Assembly: GCA_020226215.1 (NCBI GenBank)
Contig: CM035233.1
Coordinates: forward strand, 33,812,027-33,876,026
Direction of reading: 5' to 3'
Origin: Sindora glabra
Taxonomy: Eukaryota > Streptophyta > Magnoliopsida > Fabales > Fabaceae
DNA: 64,000 nucleotides
Notes under the pieces: generated by a model
The model's input: the letters and a program-made list of their open reading frames with translations, nothing else
The model's database searches: none
What the model was told of the DNA's origin: nothing
Made by a program: the position numbers and the translations under genes
Part shown: piece by piece, positions 49,430 to 63,215 of the stretch
How positions within the stretch are numbered: position 1 is the stretch's first letter
Layout of the letters: each line of letters begins with the position of its first letter

Positions 49430-51520
49430 CTTTATGTAAAACTTCTTCCAATGCACCATCCTTATCTATTAAATCTCTTATGGAATTATTATCTTTAATG
49501 TCATTCACATAACACATTTTCTTATCTTAGAATGTGACCTTCAACAAATAGGAATCATTAAATATATGCTTTGGTCTTGTCTTCACAATAACTCACTAAT
49601 CTAACTTGTCCCTTACTTTTTCTTCATGTGGTTTATAGTAAACATGGATAGCTTTTTTAAGCAACTATAAACGAATAATACTTCACACACTTTTATGTAC
49701 GCTTCACTTTAACAATCTTATAAGCAGGATGCATCTTTGTACCCTAATTGATGATAGGATCAAACCATTCACAAAGAAACAAAATTATTTCATTAAAAGT
49801 TTTTCGAAGGTGTTTTAATTAAACAATTTCCTTTAATATTCTAAAGAAATCATTTCCACTAGAATTAACATTTCTAGTGCCTTTAACATGCACTTTCATT
49901 ATATGTTATTTTCCTTTTACAAAATTTCTAAATATGAAATTTTTATCCATTGACAAGTAAATAAACCATGTATTTACAATTGTTGAAGAACCTTATGCTT
50001 GATTATGCAAGTAATGGTTGTTAAGCATATTATAGGTATTATGAAGCTAATAAAAATGGATAATATTGACTTATGTGTGTGAGAACCTATAAGTGACAAT
50101 CAAGGAAAAAAAGTTTAGACTTATATAATTACAAATGATTGAGCAAATTTAGTGTTAATCTTTCTTTAAAATTTGGTGTTTAATACATTTGGAGTTATAC
50201 ACACATTATTTTAATGAAAATGCTATAAAATTCTTGATTAGTTAGATTAAATTACAAGGGAATAAAATTACAAGAAAAAAATGTCAATTATACATATTTG
50301 AGATATGTTGGACTTCATCAACATTAAGAAAAACATGCAATGTATAATAAATTTATATTTTTCTTTCATTCAAATATCAAATGACATACATTCTAGATAG
50401 TCAACCAGGTTAATTTAAAATTAAAGAATAGTTTCACTTGGATGATCACCTTTCTACCTTATGTAGCTTGTTCTTGTACTTTGATTGTAATATTATAAAA
50501 CTTGAGCGATCTCTTTCATTAGTTATGCTTTGTAAATACTTGCCTTGACATGTGCTTCATTGGTTACCTTTCTTCTTAAGTTTATTTAATAATGCATGCA
50601 AACATGTTACAACATTAGTGAAGTTAGTTGAGGCATTATATTTGAACAAAAATTAAATTAATAATGCTAAAATAAGTTAAGTGTACTTATAAACTTACCT
50701 TTCAAATGGATACATTCATTGATTTTGTAAAGGACCACTAACTTAAGCTTTAAAAGGTAAGTGAATTGATAAATGTTCTATGACATCAAAGAAATTAAAG
50801 AGATTATCTATTCCAACTTTCACAATATAAGGGGAATATTTCATTTTATTTTCAACAACCTACTTTCCTATAATGTTATTGAGGATAAGTCTCAAAATAA
50901 TTGACTTAACTTGATAATGGGCTTCTTTATTGAATATGGCAGCCCAATAAATGTGATTGGAAGTGAACTTTACATGAAGAAGTAATAATTATAGCTCTTG
51001 ATGCTTAATAATCTATAGACACATATATAACATGTTTGTCAATTTTGGATACATAATCATTAGTGATTCTCAACTGTTGCATTCATTTGCAAATTACCCT
51101 TTTCTATTTAATGTTGAAAGTAAATAATGCTTTTGGTTTGTAAATCTTATTGTTAGCAAATTCTTAAAGTTCTAAGCCTTAATTTGCATAATATTAATTT
51201 TTAGATCTAACTCTACCTTGGCATTGTCTTTTGATTTCCCTTTTATGTCTATCACATATTAAAGATATTGTCAAACTCATTTTTCTCAATATGCATGACA
51301 TTTAAGTTATGCCAAAAATAAGTTTGTTTCCTTATAAAGCAGGTTCCGAAATATACTTTGTTTAGTTTAGTTGTGCTCATATCATACATTCATAATATGA
51401 TTAATAATGTTCTTATAACCTTAAAAATACCTAACACTTTATCACACACCCTTTCACTTGATAGTTTATGAAAGGAGTGAGGATCCCTCAACTCTATTTT
51501 TTTATGAATTAATCTTCATT
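49430..51520 (-). pseudogene. En/Spm (CACTA) transposase, decayed, TNP2-DUF4218-DUF4216
   Basis: Nuclear DDE-type transposase that excises and inserts CACTA elements. Three signatures can be read on the minus strand in the family's order. HNLNVMHIEKNEFDNIFNM (51255-51311) matches the highly conserved TNP2 'HNLDVMHIEKN' block, followed by KSKDNAKVELDLK. In 50697-50826 the DUF4218 segment reads NLFNFFDVIEHLSIHLPF and ends MYPFER, followed directly by GTAAGT, a splice donor; an RRKVTNEAHVKAS block follows at 50541-50580. At 49697-49783, LFLCEWFDPIIN and GTKMHPAYKIVKVK match DUF4216, then VIVKTRPKHIFN near 49580-49615. In-frame stops occur in almost every segment (for example after PFKA and LQNQ), so it is a pseudogene. 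The N-terminal part to the right was not readable. Confidence 0.88.
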
Positions 51521-51609
51521 CCTTTTATAGACATGTTGACTATTGAAGAAGCATTGATGTAAATTATACAATGATTACTTCCTTCTATGTTTCAATATGA
51601 ATGCTTCAG

Positions 51610-51613
<4 letters not shown>

Positions 51614-51675
<62 letters not shown>
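51614..51675. repeat. (TA)n microsatellite
   Basis: A TA run of about 62 bp next to the CACTA transposase relic. Confidence 0.95.
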
Positions 51676-51678
<3 letters not shown>

Positions 51679-51679
51679 A

Positions 51680-54600
51680 ATGCTAGTTTCCTAGTAATGG
51701 ACTATTATAAAAACATCACATGATCATAATTCTTTTTCCACATTCCTTATTATAAAATTATGCATTTTAAAGACATCATATGTTGGGACACAATGCTCCC
51801 ATAATAACAATAACTTATCAATTAATGGTTACAAGTATACATTAATTAAACTTTTAGGATTTTATGGCTTTAAAATGATTAGGAGCTGTCATATATAGCT
51901 CAAGGGGTAGATTGTATTTGTAATAATAACAAGCTAACATGCATTTGTATAAGGTATGATATAATTTACTAATGGTCTATAGTGAGACCTAACTAATGTA
52001 AGAAATAAAATAGAAAAAAGTAAGTTCTCCTTATTTACTATTATGATGTTTGATATTATTTATAGCACTTAATTAATTAAGAGAGGTCATTGTTATAGAA
52101 TTATGATTATGCATTTATTGATAAACAACAATCATAGGATACACGAGGTATATATAAATGTGGTTGCATTTTTAAAATTATTAGGACAAAAAAGATAATA
52201 ACTTAAAACAGACTAACACTTATAGTTAATTGGTGACATTTTTTTTAAATTTAAATGAAAATTTAAGACAAAGGCTAATTTAGAAAATTGTTATCTGAAA
52301 GGTATTTGAAAGATCATGCAAGAAGAAGATAATATTGCACATTGATTTTGTTATTAATCGATGTGTAAATGCATCTAAAATGTTCCATTAAGCAATGAAT
52401 CAACACTTAATTATAATGGAATAAGCCTAAGACATCGATTTTGATTTAATAACTAATGTTTATAGTTTAGTTGATTAACTATATATATCATATTCACTCT
52501 CAATTTGAAAATATCTTGGTGATATCTTAGCTTTTATTATCTAACTCCAACTTATGTTAAGGAGAAGGAACATAACTACTTTTGCATCTCATCCAATACT
52601 GCTGGAGATGTTTTAGAATTTAATTATTGCTACTTTATCCATTATCACCTCTATGTACTTGTTTGTAAAGCACATAAAAATCATGATTAGCAATTATAGC
52701 TCAAATAATTGATTATTACTTTTTTATTAATGTTTGGTTGCACTTTTAAAAACCATCAATAATCAATTGTATGTAATAATCTCAATTACAAAATAAGCTA
52801 TTCAAAGTAGCTTCTTTTAAGTTGTGATTATAAAAAGAGAAACTTTAAAATTTATACTTATATTAAACACAATCTTTACACTTTTATCTTTACTCTTGTG
52901 TATTTGCATTTTGAATTTATGGATGACTTTAGAAATTTTATAACTTAATTATTCATAATTTTATTTAAATTAGTGAAATATCAAAATAATTATAAATCTT
53001 ATTTTAGTATTAGAGAATTTAAGTATTCTTATTTGTCAAAAAAGTTCAAATAAATGACAAATATTTATTAGATAAGAATATATATTAAATAATATTATAT
53101 ATGTTTTCAAATAAAAAATATAAAAAAATATTAAAGGAATTAGTGATTTTGATTGATATATAATTATATATATTTTATTGTCCTTTTTGATAATTTGATA
53201 ACAAAAAGTGATTATTTTGTGCCTCATCTAAATAAGAATAGATTATATATAATCAATGATCAATTGATATTACTAAATATGAAATAAATTATCTATAATC
53301 AATTATTCTGAAATTAATTATTATAATCAATTATTTGAATAATTAATTATCTTCATCGCTATCCCATACAAGCCTTAAATGTGTCAAATGTAATGATAAG
53401 GGAGTTATGTTTCTCCTTCTTAAGTACAAATAGACATTAGTAATGAAGGTAAATATATTGCCTAAATCTATTATTTATCAATATTGAAGTTTGATAAATG
53501 GCTACAAGAATTGATACCAAATTTGGTAATAATAGTGGAAGACCAAGGCCTATTTTCCCCTTATATTATATTATTGTAAATTTACATTTATTAAAATAAT
53601 GATATATTAAATCAATAAAATTGTAGAATAAATTTTCTTATATCAATGTCTTCTTTCTTATATTTTAGTATATTCACATTTAATGTATTAATGTTTATAT
53701 CGTTATAAGAAAAATATGCAAAAAAGACATATTACTCACTCTAAATTTATGATATCTTATAAAATTGATAAAAAATTCTTTATTAAGTTCAAAATTAACC
53801 TTTACTTTTATTCAAACTTATAAAAAATAATTTCTTTTAAAATGGAGTAAATCTTTCATCCTATTTATGTAACTTTTAGGCTTTTGTGCACTTAATCCAT
53901 CTCTTAGATATTTTGTAGAATGATTGCTTTATTTTCCAATAATTGAAGTAATTTTTCAAAACTTATTATGGTATACAAGTTGATTAAGAATGTACAAGAG
54001 AAATGATGTTGATTATTTAACACAATCGACATTTTTTTATGAAAATTAGATTCCTATACAATAGTGATTTTTGATCATAATTGATGCATAACATGTAATA
54101 AAGCTCTAATAAATATATACCAATACAATTAATGACAATGAAAATTTTAGAGTTGAATGATATCGTTTATTTAAAATGTCAAATTTTTAATTAATAACCA
54201 TCATAAGATGTCCTGTACTGCCTATAAATTGCATCCAACTATTATTTTCCCTTCTATTCCTCTTTTCATTTTAGGTTTCATTGTATAATTTCTCTTTCAT
54301 TTCATTTTATTTATGTAGCTTAAGAGGATAATATAATATTGATTTTGCAAGTTACAACTCTTAGATATAATTATTTGCTAGTCTTACCTCATTCATATAA
54401 AGGTATTGGTATGAAGAACAAAGTGTTTGTTGATAAAAAAATTTTATTTGCAAATCTTGCATCATTCATATGAAGGCATATTTTGCTGAAATTTCTTGTG
54501 GACATGAAAGTAAAGGGAAGGGATTACTTCATGGATATCATGCAAACATTCACCATTACTTTGTTTAAAGTTATGAGATCAAATAATTAATTATAATGCT

Positions 54601-55590
54601 ATAATATAATATTTATTAATTAATATTGATAATATTGTTAGAATAATGATTTATTATTATATCTATTTTTAGACAAATTTAAGGATGTAGAAGTTAAAAA
54701 AAAATCAAATCATGTTAGTTATTTACTATAAAATCAATATGGTTATAATTAAATGATAAAATATCATTTATTTAACTAAACTGATGTATAAAGATATAGC
54801 ACTGCCACATAATTTTGATTAATGGTGGTAGTAAGCATTTACCAAGGTTAGTATTTTATGTGGTAGCAATATAAGATGTCAATTTCGTAATAACTAATGT
54901 ACAAAGGATGGTATGCAATGTTGAATTTTTATTAAAAATGAATGTTTAAAGTTTAGTAATCCATTTCAATTGTCATGATAGTCTATTTGTATGTTGTAGT
55001 AGTTTATCAACAATTTACACATTATGATGATTCATCAATAGTTTACACATTGTAATAGTTTACCACTAATTTGTTCATAATATATAAATAGGGCTCTCTT
55101 TAGCTATTAGAAACAATAATCAAGATAGCTCTCCTTATAGTGTTTGATTGCTTCATTAGTTATGAGTGTTTAACTATTCTTGTGTTTCAATGCAATAATT
55201 GACATTCTAATTATTTTATATGGTATGTCAGACTTTAATACATATAAAGCAAGCAACACCATTCTCACATTGAAATGCATGAACATTTAGATGCTCAGAG
55301 CAAATGATTATTTAAGCTTTAAGATTATTAGATACAAAATTGTAGTGTTAAACTTTGATAGGTTGCAAAGATAAGATAATTTATTGTGAGAAGAAGTAAC
55401 ATCTCTAGTCTTATATTAATTTGCTTGAATTCAATACAAGATTTTTTACGCTCTTTTTTAACTATAATTTATTATTAATTTGCAATCATCTGCATTATTC
55501 AACTCAGAAGCTCTTAAGTGGCATCCTATTTTGAGAAAAAAAGCAAAGATGATAAAACTAATGAGAAATTCTAGTTAACTAGCCAAAATG
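51680..55590. mobile_element. CACTA element 5' and subterminal region, decayed
   Basis: Motifs such as ATCGATGTGTAAATGC (near 52357), GACATCGATTTTGATTTAATAAC (near 52433), ATCGACATTTTTTTATG (near 54026) and ATTGATGCATAAC recur in both orientations. This is the pattern expected for CACTA subterminal repeats on the 5' side of the minus-strand transposase. A clean terminus was not found. A possible smaller element with GTTTGG-like ends (about 52730 to 53385) is nested here. No genes seen. Confidence 0.4.
52730..53385. mobile_element. Possible MITE inside the CACTA remnant
   Basis: The left edge has TAATGTTTGGTTGCAC and the right edge has ATCCCATACAAGCCTTAA. Reversed, the right edge starts AAGGCTTGTATGGG, like PIF/Harbinger or similar MITE ends, with TTA/TAA beside both. 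The arms match poorly, so the call is weak. Confidence 0.25.
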
Positions 55591-56088
55591 TGTCATAACC
55601 TAAACTTGGTCATGACCAGCGTGAATCCCAATAATTAGTTTCCACTAGTCTTAACATTACTTACATTTATTTTACTTACTAGAAATCCCTATTCCTATAG
55701 GGTTCTAAAATACATTTTCAATTTTATGAAAAAATGGATAATGTTTCTCTTATTTTTTAATAGTCCCTGAAAGCCACTTGCCCTAAATTATAAAACTTGT
55801 AAGTTTTCTCAAATACAATAGTACTATCAACATACACAATATTGTATAATCTCAATATATATACACAGATAAACAATTTAACACATCATTTGCTGAATCA
55901 ATGAAATCTCTTTCTCTAGTTCTAATTTTAATCCAACTGTCAAAATCCTTTAACAAGGTAGTCTTGATTCTCCATGGATACAACAAGCTCTAAGATGCTC
56001 ATTTCAACCTGAAAATATTTAAAACAAAATAAAGTGAGTCACGAGAACTCAATAAGTATATATTCATCACTATCTTGCAGGAGATTAG

Positions 56089-56090
<2 letters not shown>

Positions 56091-56140
<50 letters not shown>
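56091..56140. repeat. (AT)n microsatellite
   Basis: An AT run of about 50 bp inside LTR C. The position corresponds to the AT-rich point after GAGATTAG in copies A and B. Confidence 0.95.
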
Positions 56141-56144
<4 letters not shown>

Positions 56145-57810
56145 ATAATAGTCATTAGCTAATTAGGTTTTAAATTAGAAAATAATAGCAAATCCATTTC
56201 CTGGATTTCTGAAATATATGAAACCAAGCATCGGATTGAATTTTCACCTGCATGTAGCTTGGATTTCATATTTCACATCACTAGTCATAGTAATTTCAAT
56301 TATTCACTAGTATATGATAATGATATCATATCGCACATGATCCATTTTAGATAATTACCACATTTATAAATAGCTATTAAGGCTTAATCACAATTGAATT
56401 ATCATAATCACATCAAGTCTTTACAATAATACCAAATAGTAATATTCAAGCTCGAATGGATCTTAAAGTCATATCATAACTGTCTATTAGGAATTTCCCA
56501 TCTGACTTTTACATTATGGCCTTGTCATAGTTCATAATTTCCAATGTCACTTATGGCATGATTCATAGATAATATACACATGAGAGCTTAACTTTCATAT
56601 CACAATTATTTATAAAAACTTCAATGTAAAGTAAACAATTCATCATGGGATAATATCAAAGCACACAGTAGTATATGTATAACAATGTCATCATGTTCAC
56701 TAATATGGCCATAACATATAGATATTAATAAAACTTAATCATGGTTAATCGATAGTCAGAAACACCTCCACCATGCTCTTTAAGCATAATTATTTAACGT
56801 TTACTCAAATAGAAAATTATATTTATACCATGGGTACTAATTCCATATTGGTCATTCCTAATCTTAAACTATGCTACATAATTATACCTTTAAGAGTTTA
56901 CGTATGAACATATATGCATGGATGTGATATCGATACCATTAATAAGGAGAATATAATTTACACTATTCAAACTATCTTTTATTAAAATATTAATCTGTGG
57001 TGAGTTATATACTCATTTGTTACACTTATTTACTTTTGAAAACTCCAAAGCATCTATACTTATCTTTCCACATTTTCCTCCTATTCCATAATTCACAAAA
57101 ATAGTTTATAAATAATTCAAATTTACTCCTTTTCTTCCTAAATCATTATTTATAATTCTATTACCTTTTTCTTGAGTTGTCTACAAGGAATAAAAAATAT
57201 GCTATTTGAAATCAAACTTACACATGTGAGAATATTATAGCTTAAAGCTTTAGAAAAGCTCAATTGATGCTATTTATTCATTATAAACTATTTGTCCTTT
57301 ATTTTTTAAATTTATCATTGAAAAACATAAGAAATTCTCATATAGGACAATTTTCCAATTTGAAGTATAAAACAATCAAAATATTACATTTTGATGGTAC
57401 AAATATACTTTAAATATGCTAGCCTGATAATCTTAAGCATAAAATCCTTCTTTTATTAATGTTGTACCAAGTATCCAAATAATATGATAAAACAAGATTT
57501 TTTGAATTAAGTTCAAATTTTCCATTTTATCAAGACATGACACTCTAAAAAGCTTTAATCATATAGTTCTATCACTCTATAACATAAAAATAGCATTTTT
57601 CAGAAGCATACTAAGAATCCATAATATGCATAAGATAGGTTCTCTTGAATCAAGTTAGAATCTTTGAACATATGAGAATATAATACTTTGCAATTACTCT
57701 AATTATAGTATTCTAGCAATATATATCATAAAAATCTTACTTTTTCTAAGCCATTATCATGCATTTCTATTACACATAAAAAAATGGATTTTCTAGGTTA
57801 GCTTTAAATG

Positions 57811-57876
57811 CCCAATACTAGTAAAGTTAATGATCTAGCTTCAAAAACCTAATACTAGTAAAGTTAATGATATAAA
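57811..57876 (+). repeat. 37-bp tandem duplication in LTR C
   Basis: The AATACTAGTAAAGTTAATGAT segment at 57814 recurs at 57851. The repeated 21-bp core is identical. Confidence 0.85.
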
Positions 57877-59238
57877 AAGATCCCAATCATTCTATTTTAA
57901 CACTTTGTAGCATAAAAATCTCATTATAAATATTAAAATTTTATAATACAAATATGCTCGCCTGCATCTGAAATGCTTGAGCAGAGCTTGCTAGCAACAA
58001 AATCATTCCAAAACATTAATGAATGGTGCGAGATAGTAGCTCCAACTATTGGGTCAATGCCATGTCTCATGGCTTTCCACGCTCACTTTCTAATGGTTAC
58101 CTCAGCTAGGAAAAGATAGTTTCAATTTAAGAGATGCATAGTGGCACAGGAAAAAGAGAAGGATGCTGGAGAAGAAAAGACAAGCTCGAGTTCCTTACTG
58201 CCACAGTCCATTATTCCCTATGTGAAGTTATGTAATTAAGCTCTTAAAAAAGGGGTCATTTGTAGTATTGGCCATTAGAGCCAATAACAAGATTCCTAGG
58301 AATAACGACATCAATATAAGGCACTGCATAGGAAGAAGGGGAGAGAAAGAAAAGAAAAAAAAGAAAGAAAAAGAGAGTGTAGTTCGGGATAATGTGTAAG
58401 AGAAAGAGGGCTAGGAAAAATAAAAAAAAGAAAGAGAGAAATGCTAAAAAATGAGTTATAGGTTTTTATTTTGTGAATTACGGTGCACTGTAAGCCCAAA
58501 TTTCCCTTTAATCTCATTTGTTTATTCTTATTATGAAGGATCCTAGCCCTTCATTCCCTTCTAAAAACTCAATTTTTATAATATTCTTATTTAAAATTTC
58601 TAAAAATAAATATTTCAAGTTTTCATAACTTTCAAGAATAATTTATTCTTTTCAAGCATTTGGTTTCATAAAATTTTTCACTCATAATTATTAAAATTAT
58701 TTTCATAAAATTTTTCAATCACAATTATTAAAAATATTTTTAATAAGTAAGAAAATCCCTGTAAAAAATATTTAGACAAGCTCTGAATTAATAATGGCTA
58801 TATAAAAATAAAAATAAATATATTTCAAATGTTACTATCAATATCATTTTGATATTCAAGAACTTTTAAAAAGGAAAAAAAATTTAAAACCAAATATTAA
58901 TCAAATAAATAAAAATTCCTTATCTTCTTCTTTTAAACTATTTACTTTAAGATATAGAAATTTATAAATTTTTAAATATTACTTTGGAGTATTACAAAAC
59001 ATAACTTAGAAGCCTACCTTAAGCAATATAAAGGTATTATGATAAAGGTATTACACTTTTTCTTTTCATATAATGTTTATTATTTATTATAAATTATAGT
59101 TTCTCATTATTTATTGGATTGTTCAATCTGTTACTATTCATATCTATATAATTGTATAAGAAAATTGTGATTATTTATGTAAAAAATAATTTTAATGTTA
59201 CTGACTTGTAAGTTATATAGTTTTTACTTTAAACATAT

Positions 59239-59353
59239 AGAGATTTAAATGTTAATTTTTAATAACAATTAATGATGTAAGCCAACATATTTTATTTAAA
59301 AATATGTTAGTTTACATCATCGATTGTTATTAAAAATTGACATTTAAATCTCT
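59239..59353. repeat. 115-bp foldback with 55-bp arms
   Basis: The arm 59239-59293 (starting AGAGATTTAAATGT) pairs with 59299-59353 at about 51 of 55 positions around a 5-base loop. The mismatches are all transitions. This is MITE-like in size and could form a long RNA hairpin if transcribed. No clear target duplication. Confidence 0.85.
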
Positions 59354-59444
59354 CTAGTTTAATGATGTTGTTTTACTATACATGTTAATTTTTTTTTACT
59401 AAGAATTGATATTTAATATTAAAATAATTTAAATCATAAGGCAT

Positions 59445-59505
59445 AAAATAAAAATAAAAATAAAAATAAAAATAAAAATAAAAATAAAAATGAAAATAAA
59501 AATAA
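59445..59505 (+). repeat. (AAAAAT)n hexanucleotide repeat
   Basis: About ten AAAAAT units with one base change (ATGAAA) near the right end. Confidence 0.93.
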
Positions 59506-61324
59506 TGAAGTCATAATACTATTTGTAAATTTCATTGCAAAGCTCTTCCAACCTTAAAATTATTATTTCTTTAATAAGATATGCTTATATTCTAATTTTA
59601 TGATAGTTCTCTTCAATTTTTTTTTTGTGTATGCATACTAATTAATTTGCAATATTAGTAGTATTAAAGATCTATTAACCTATCAGCAAATTTCTAAGGT
59701 TATGCATTCATTGAAAAAGCATAGAATATAAGCATAAAAACTTTTTTAGCTTTTATGTTTTACTCTTGCAACTTAGTTTATTTTTTTGGAGTTATGCTTA
59801 CATACACAATTGTTTGATTCTTAGTGTATAAAGTATGTTAAAATGTCCAGATAATGTAAGTCCTATTTAAGAGATGCACATGAATAATGAATTAAACGTA
59901 CCCAGAAAAAATAATATCCATGATAAATTAGAATGTAATTTTTCTTTCATTATGATAAACTTTTCTTTTATAGTTATTGTAACACTTAAATTTTCTTTTG
60001 CTTACTTTATTTTCTTGCAATTTGAAAATGCTCTAAACATATGACATTTAGAAATGTAAATCAATAGGTATTCCCTGATCCCATATCTAAATTATATGAA
60101 ATTAATGTAGAGAAAAAATAGAGCAATTTTGTCTATTATGAATTGTCTGTATTGAATTTAGGATTGTGTACTATAACGAGGATAAAATATATATTGCTTT
60201 TTGTTCAGTATGACATTTATATATATTATAAAACTATAGTATTGTTGTTTTAAGGCTCTTAGATGTATTTCAGATTAGAAGTAGTAGACAGGGTCATGAA
60301 ATGTTATATATATTAGATGGGATAAAGAACCATTTTTTTATTCTATGGGGAATGTAATAAATGTCAGTTATGTAAATCATTAAAGTAGTAAATTAGATCT
60401 TTCACATGAATTAATAAAATAACCTAGAGCTTAATTACAATTTTCAATGATGGTTATAGAGATAAAATTAACATTATTAAATATGATAAGTTATTGAATG
60501 ATGTGATGTAAAAGAAATGAAGATAGTTTATTCATTAAGAAACTAATATATTATTTCTTTTCTATAATAATTTTTTAATCAACATTTTAAAATATTTACT
60601 ATGTCACTCAATAAAATAAAGGTTTGGAACTGACATCTAATCATGTAAATACCTAATGTAAAATCACTATTCTACAATAGTGAATGGGGCATATGGATGG
60701 TGATAATGTATACCATTCCACTTCCTTCCTCGTTAAGTTTCATTACTATAAAATATAAAGATATGATGATATTATGTATGATATGCAATGATTATGAATA
60801 CAATAACATGGCCATAATATAGATGAGAAATGGTTATAAGTGTGATAGTAGGATTAAAATATAGTTACATGAAAGAAATAAAATACGATGCAGTATGAAA
60901 CTTTGAATTATGATAAGATGTTTATTCATATACAACATGTATAAAGTAAATATAATTTATACATTATGTATGATTCTAATTGCATACATTATTTGTATGG
61001 CTTAAAACCTGTTCCTTCCAGAGTTTAGGTGGCATTTCCATTAATTAAATACTGGTTGCCCACTCTTTTCTCTACATTTTAAGTGCTTATATGAATGAGA
61101 AGTTGTAGATAGTGCATTATCCCATCTTACGCGTGTATGTGTGGATTAGGTATATGGCCTTTGACTAAAGTCCTTAGTAGCACCTAATACTTAGCTTGAT
61201 TAATTAAAGAAAAGTTGAATTATAATTTTAATTCATATTTTCTAGCATATTAAATTTGTATTAAAAGTTTCATATAATCATTTGTAATGTATGCAATTAT
61301 ATTTTTATTCATCATTTTAAAATG
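59506..61324. other. AT-rich spacer, nothing recognised
   Basis: A small perfect hairpin, TCACTATT and AATAGTGA with a 4-base loop, occupies 60664-60683. No genes or repeat families were recognised. Confidence 0.4.
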
Positions 61325-61329
61325 AAAAA

Positions 61330-62010
61330 TATAGAAAACGAAATAACTATAGATAACTAAGATTCAAATAACAAAATAAATATAAAACTAAATAGAACAT
61401 AATAATTATTAATTTCTTATCACATTTTAAAGGAATGAATTTTTCATAAAATCTTTTATCTTTTCTACCCATATCATTCTTCTTCACTAGGAAAGAACTT
61501 GAACTTAAGTTCATATTTGGAAGTTGAATTCTTGCAATCTACCAAAATAAATATTTAGAATACTTTTGCAATTTTAGCTTTATGAAATAATGACAGTCCT
61601 TGAAATGGATCTTTTTTTAAAAATGCATAAGTGCTAAGCTTCAACTTGTTTGCAAGATTGATCAAATGTTGTAGTTCATTCAAGTTAAGTAATTTAACTT
61701 AAACAAAATTCACTACTTCAACCTTCAAGTTGTTAATAACATATTTTGATTGTTAGATTATGAGCTTATTATTAAAATTTTCTTGTTAATTTGATAAGCC
61801 TTCAATACTTAGTTCACTTTTTTTATTGTTGAACTTTTCTTATATCCAGTTCTTTGAAGACATTTTCATGTTATTATCTTATTTGACAATATCTTTTTCT
61901 TTGATACCCTAAAATTCTTTAAGATTTTCTAGATTATGATATGATAAACATATTTCATCAGTTTTGTTTTATTTTGATTGTGAAAAATCTTTTATATCTA
62001 TACTCCTAAC
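61330..62010 (-). repeat. About 650-bp direct repeat, left copy, with a coding-like frame
   Basis: Aligns with 63357-64000 along its whole length, offset about 2,025 bp. On the minus strand both copies can be read in one frame with mostly conservative differences. This copy gives LANKLKLSTYAFLKK and LFHKAKIAKVF with interspersed stops. The protein family is not recognised. Its position on both sides of a gag remnant suggests either an LTR-like repeat or a tandem duplication of a retroelement segment. Confidence 0.75.
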
Positions 62011-62349
62011 TTCCTAACAAGAAGTTTTCTTTCCTTCATTCAAGAATGAATTTGATAAAAAATATTATTGATTACTCTAATGCCTTCATAAGCATGAAAG
62101 CCTTCTTTAATTTTGTGTAAATTATCATATTGTTAATATTTCTTTTTAATCCTTTAAGTTATATAACTCTTAATTATAGAACTTTTAAAGCTAGTTGATG
62201 AACATAGCTTTTCATTGTTGGCTAAATTTAATAGTAATGTTTCTCCTTAGTTAATGATTTTGCATAATGTTGGCCTTTCATAATTGGTTGGATTTGATGA
62301 TGATCTTAAGTTAACTTAAAAAGGATTGCATCATAATAATTTTAAAAGA

Positions 62350-62595
62350 ATTTTCATGCAAACATTTCCTTATTTGTAACCATGTTTTGATCTTATTTTT
62401 TCCTTAATAAGTTTTATCAATATGCTTATGATTTCACCATATAAATCCTTTTCCTTTTTAGTTATTAGCCATTATATTCACCTTTTTTTCTTTGGGAGCA
62501 TTCATCATGTTGAAAAAGTCATCTAAGTTATCTATCCTATTCATAAATAAATCAATGTTAAGTCTACTGTAGAACTTAGTATAATCAACCTTCAT
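62350..62595 (-). pseudogene. Ty3/gypsy gag core, decayed
   Basis: The minus-strand frame from 62595 reads MKVDYTKFYSRLNIDLFMNR, then DNLDDFFNMMNAPKEKKVN, and after stops KTWLQIRKCLHENSF. This follows the Retrotrans_gag pattern of plant Ty3/gypsy elements ('F.G.L..D.F..WL...D..F......P...KV', then 'TW..M...L...F'). Three in-frame stops are present, one at the place where the family has a tryptophan. This protein forms the capsid of the virus-like particle in which the element is copied. It lies between the two copies of the 650-bp direct repeat. Confidence 0.75.
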
Positions 62596-62837
62596 GAGAT
62601 AACTTTTGCTTCTTTGATTAGGTCTTCTTATTGCATGGTAGTCTTCATATCTTTTTTTTGTTGAGTCTAATTCTTCCTCAAGAACTTGTAAACTTGTTAA
62701 TCATAGTTGTCTTGAAGATTGTTGCATAACTTTTATCTTTTATCTTTACTTTGATAATGCATATCTCCTTCAATAGTCCACCATCATTTCATTTTTATCT
62801 TGATAATATTCATAGATGGATTCTATTTATTGAATTA

Positions 62838-63215
62838 CTAGATTAAGATAAGGGACATGTAGGCATAGACTCCATCTCCGGCATAGTTTTCTCTATTGCA
62901 TCTAAGAAACTTGTTAGTGCCTACTCCCAAGTTGGTAAGCATGTCATAAATTTCATAGAGCTCATAGGTCATCCTTTCCTTTTGAGCTTGCATCGTTATC
63001 TCTTGAGCTTTTATCGTTGCACAAGGAACTTTAATCCTATGAGCATGATTGATAGGATGGTTGCCACTATCTTTGTTACTACTACAAGTTGTAATCTTAA
63101 ACCTTTGATCTCGAATCATTGAACAAGCTTTAATGCTGCTTGACATGCGACAAAAAGCAAAAAAGGGAAAATAGATTTCTAGTGCACTAAAAATAAATAA
63201 AAATACCATAATCAA
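62838..63215 (-). pseudogene. Probable N-terminal gag segment, 125-codon frame
   Basis: An open minus-strand frame upstream of the gag core with balanced, protein-like composition. After an initial hydrophobic stretch that is probably not native, it reads from MSSSIKACSMIRDQRF through KAQEITMQAQKERMTYELYE to LTNLGVGTNKF. Gag proteins of Ty3/gypsy elements commonly have a variable, charged N-terminal part before the conserved core, and the spacing (about 240 bp to the core) fits. I do not recognise the sequence itself, so a captured host fragment is possible. Confidence 0.45.

Larger units (their letters stand above)
55591..58996 (-). mobile_element. Long LTR copy C (Ty3/gypsy family)
   Basis: 3,406 bp from TGTCATAACC to GGAGTATTACA, the best-preserved pair of ends in the window. 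The interior follows copies A, B and D in order: the ATTTCAACCTGAAAATATT block, a GGAATTTCCCATCTGACTTTTAC-like block, the GAGCTTGCTAGCAACAAAA block and the purine-rich block at 58340-58440. No internal gag-pol is attached, so it is probably solo. The flanking 5-mers AAATG and AAACA share only three bases, so no target duplication is claimed. Confidence 0.78.

Noticed and set aside
58311..58517. F/S/L-rich minus-strand frame resembling a membrane segment
   Set aside because: Translation of the purine-rich block of LTR C on the opposite strand.
55586..59001. Target duplication for LTR C
   Set aside because: AAATG and AAACA match at only three of five positions in A-rich DNA.
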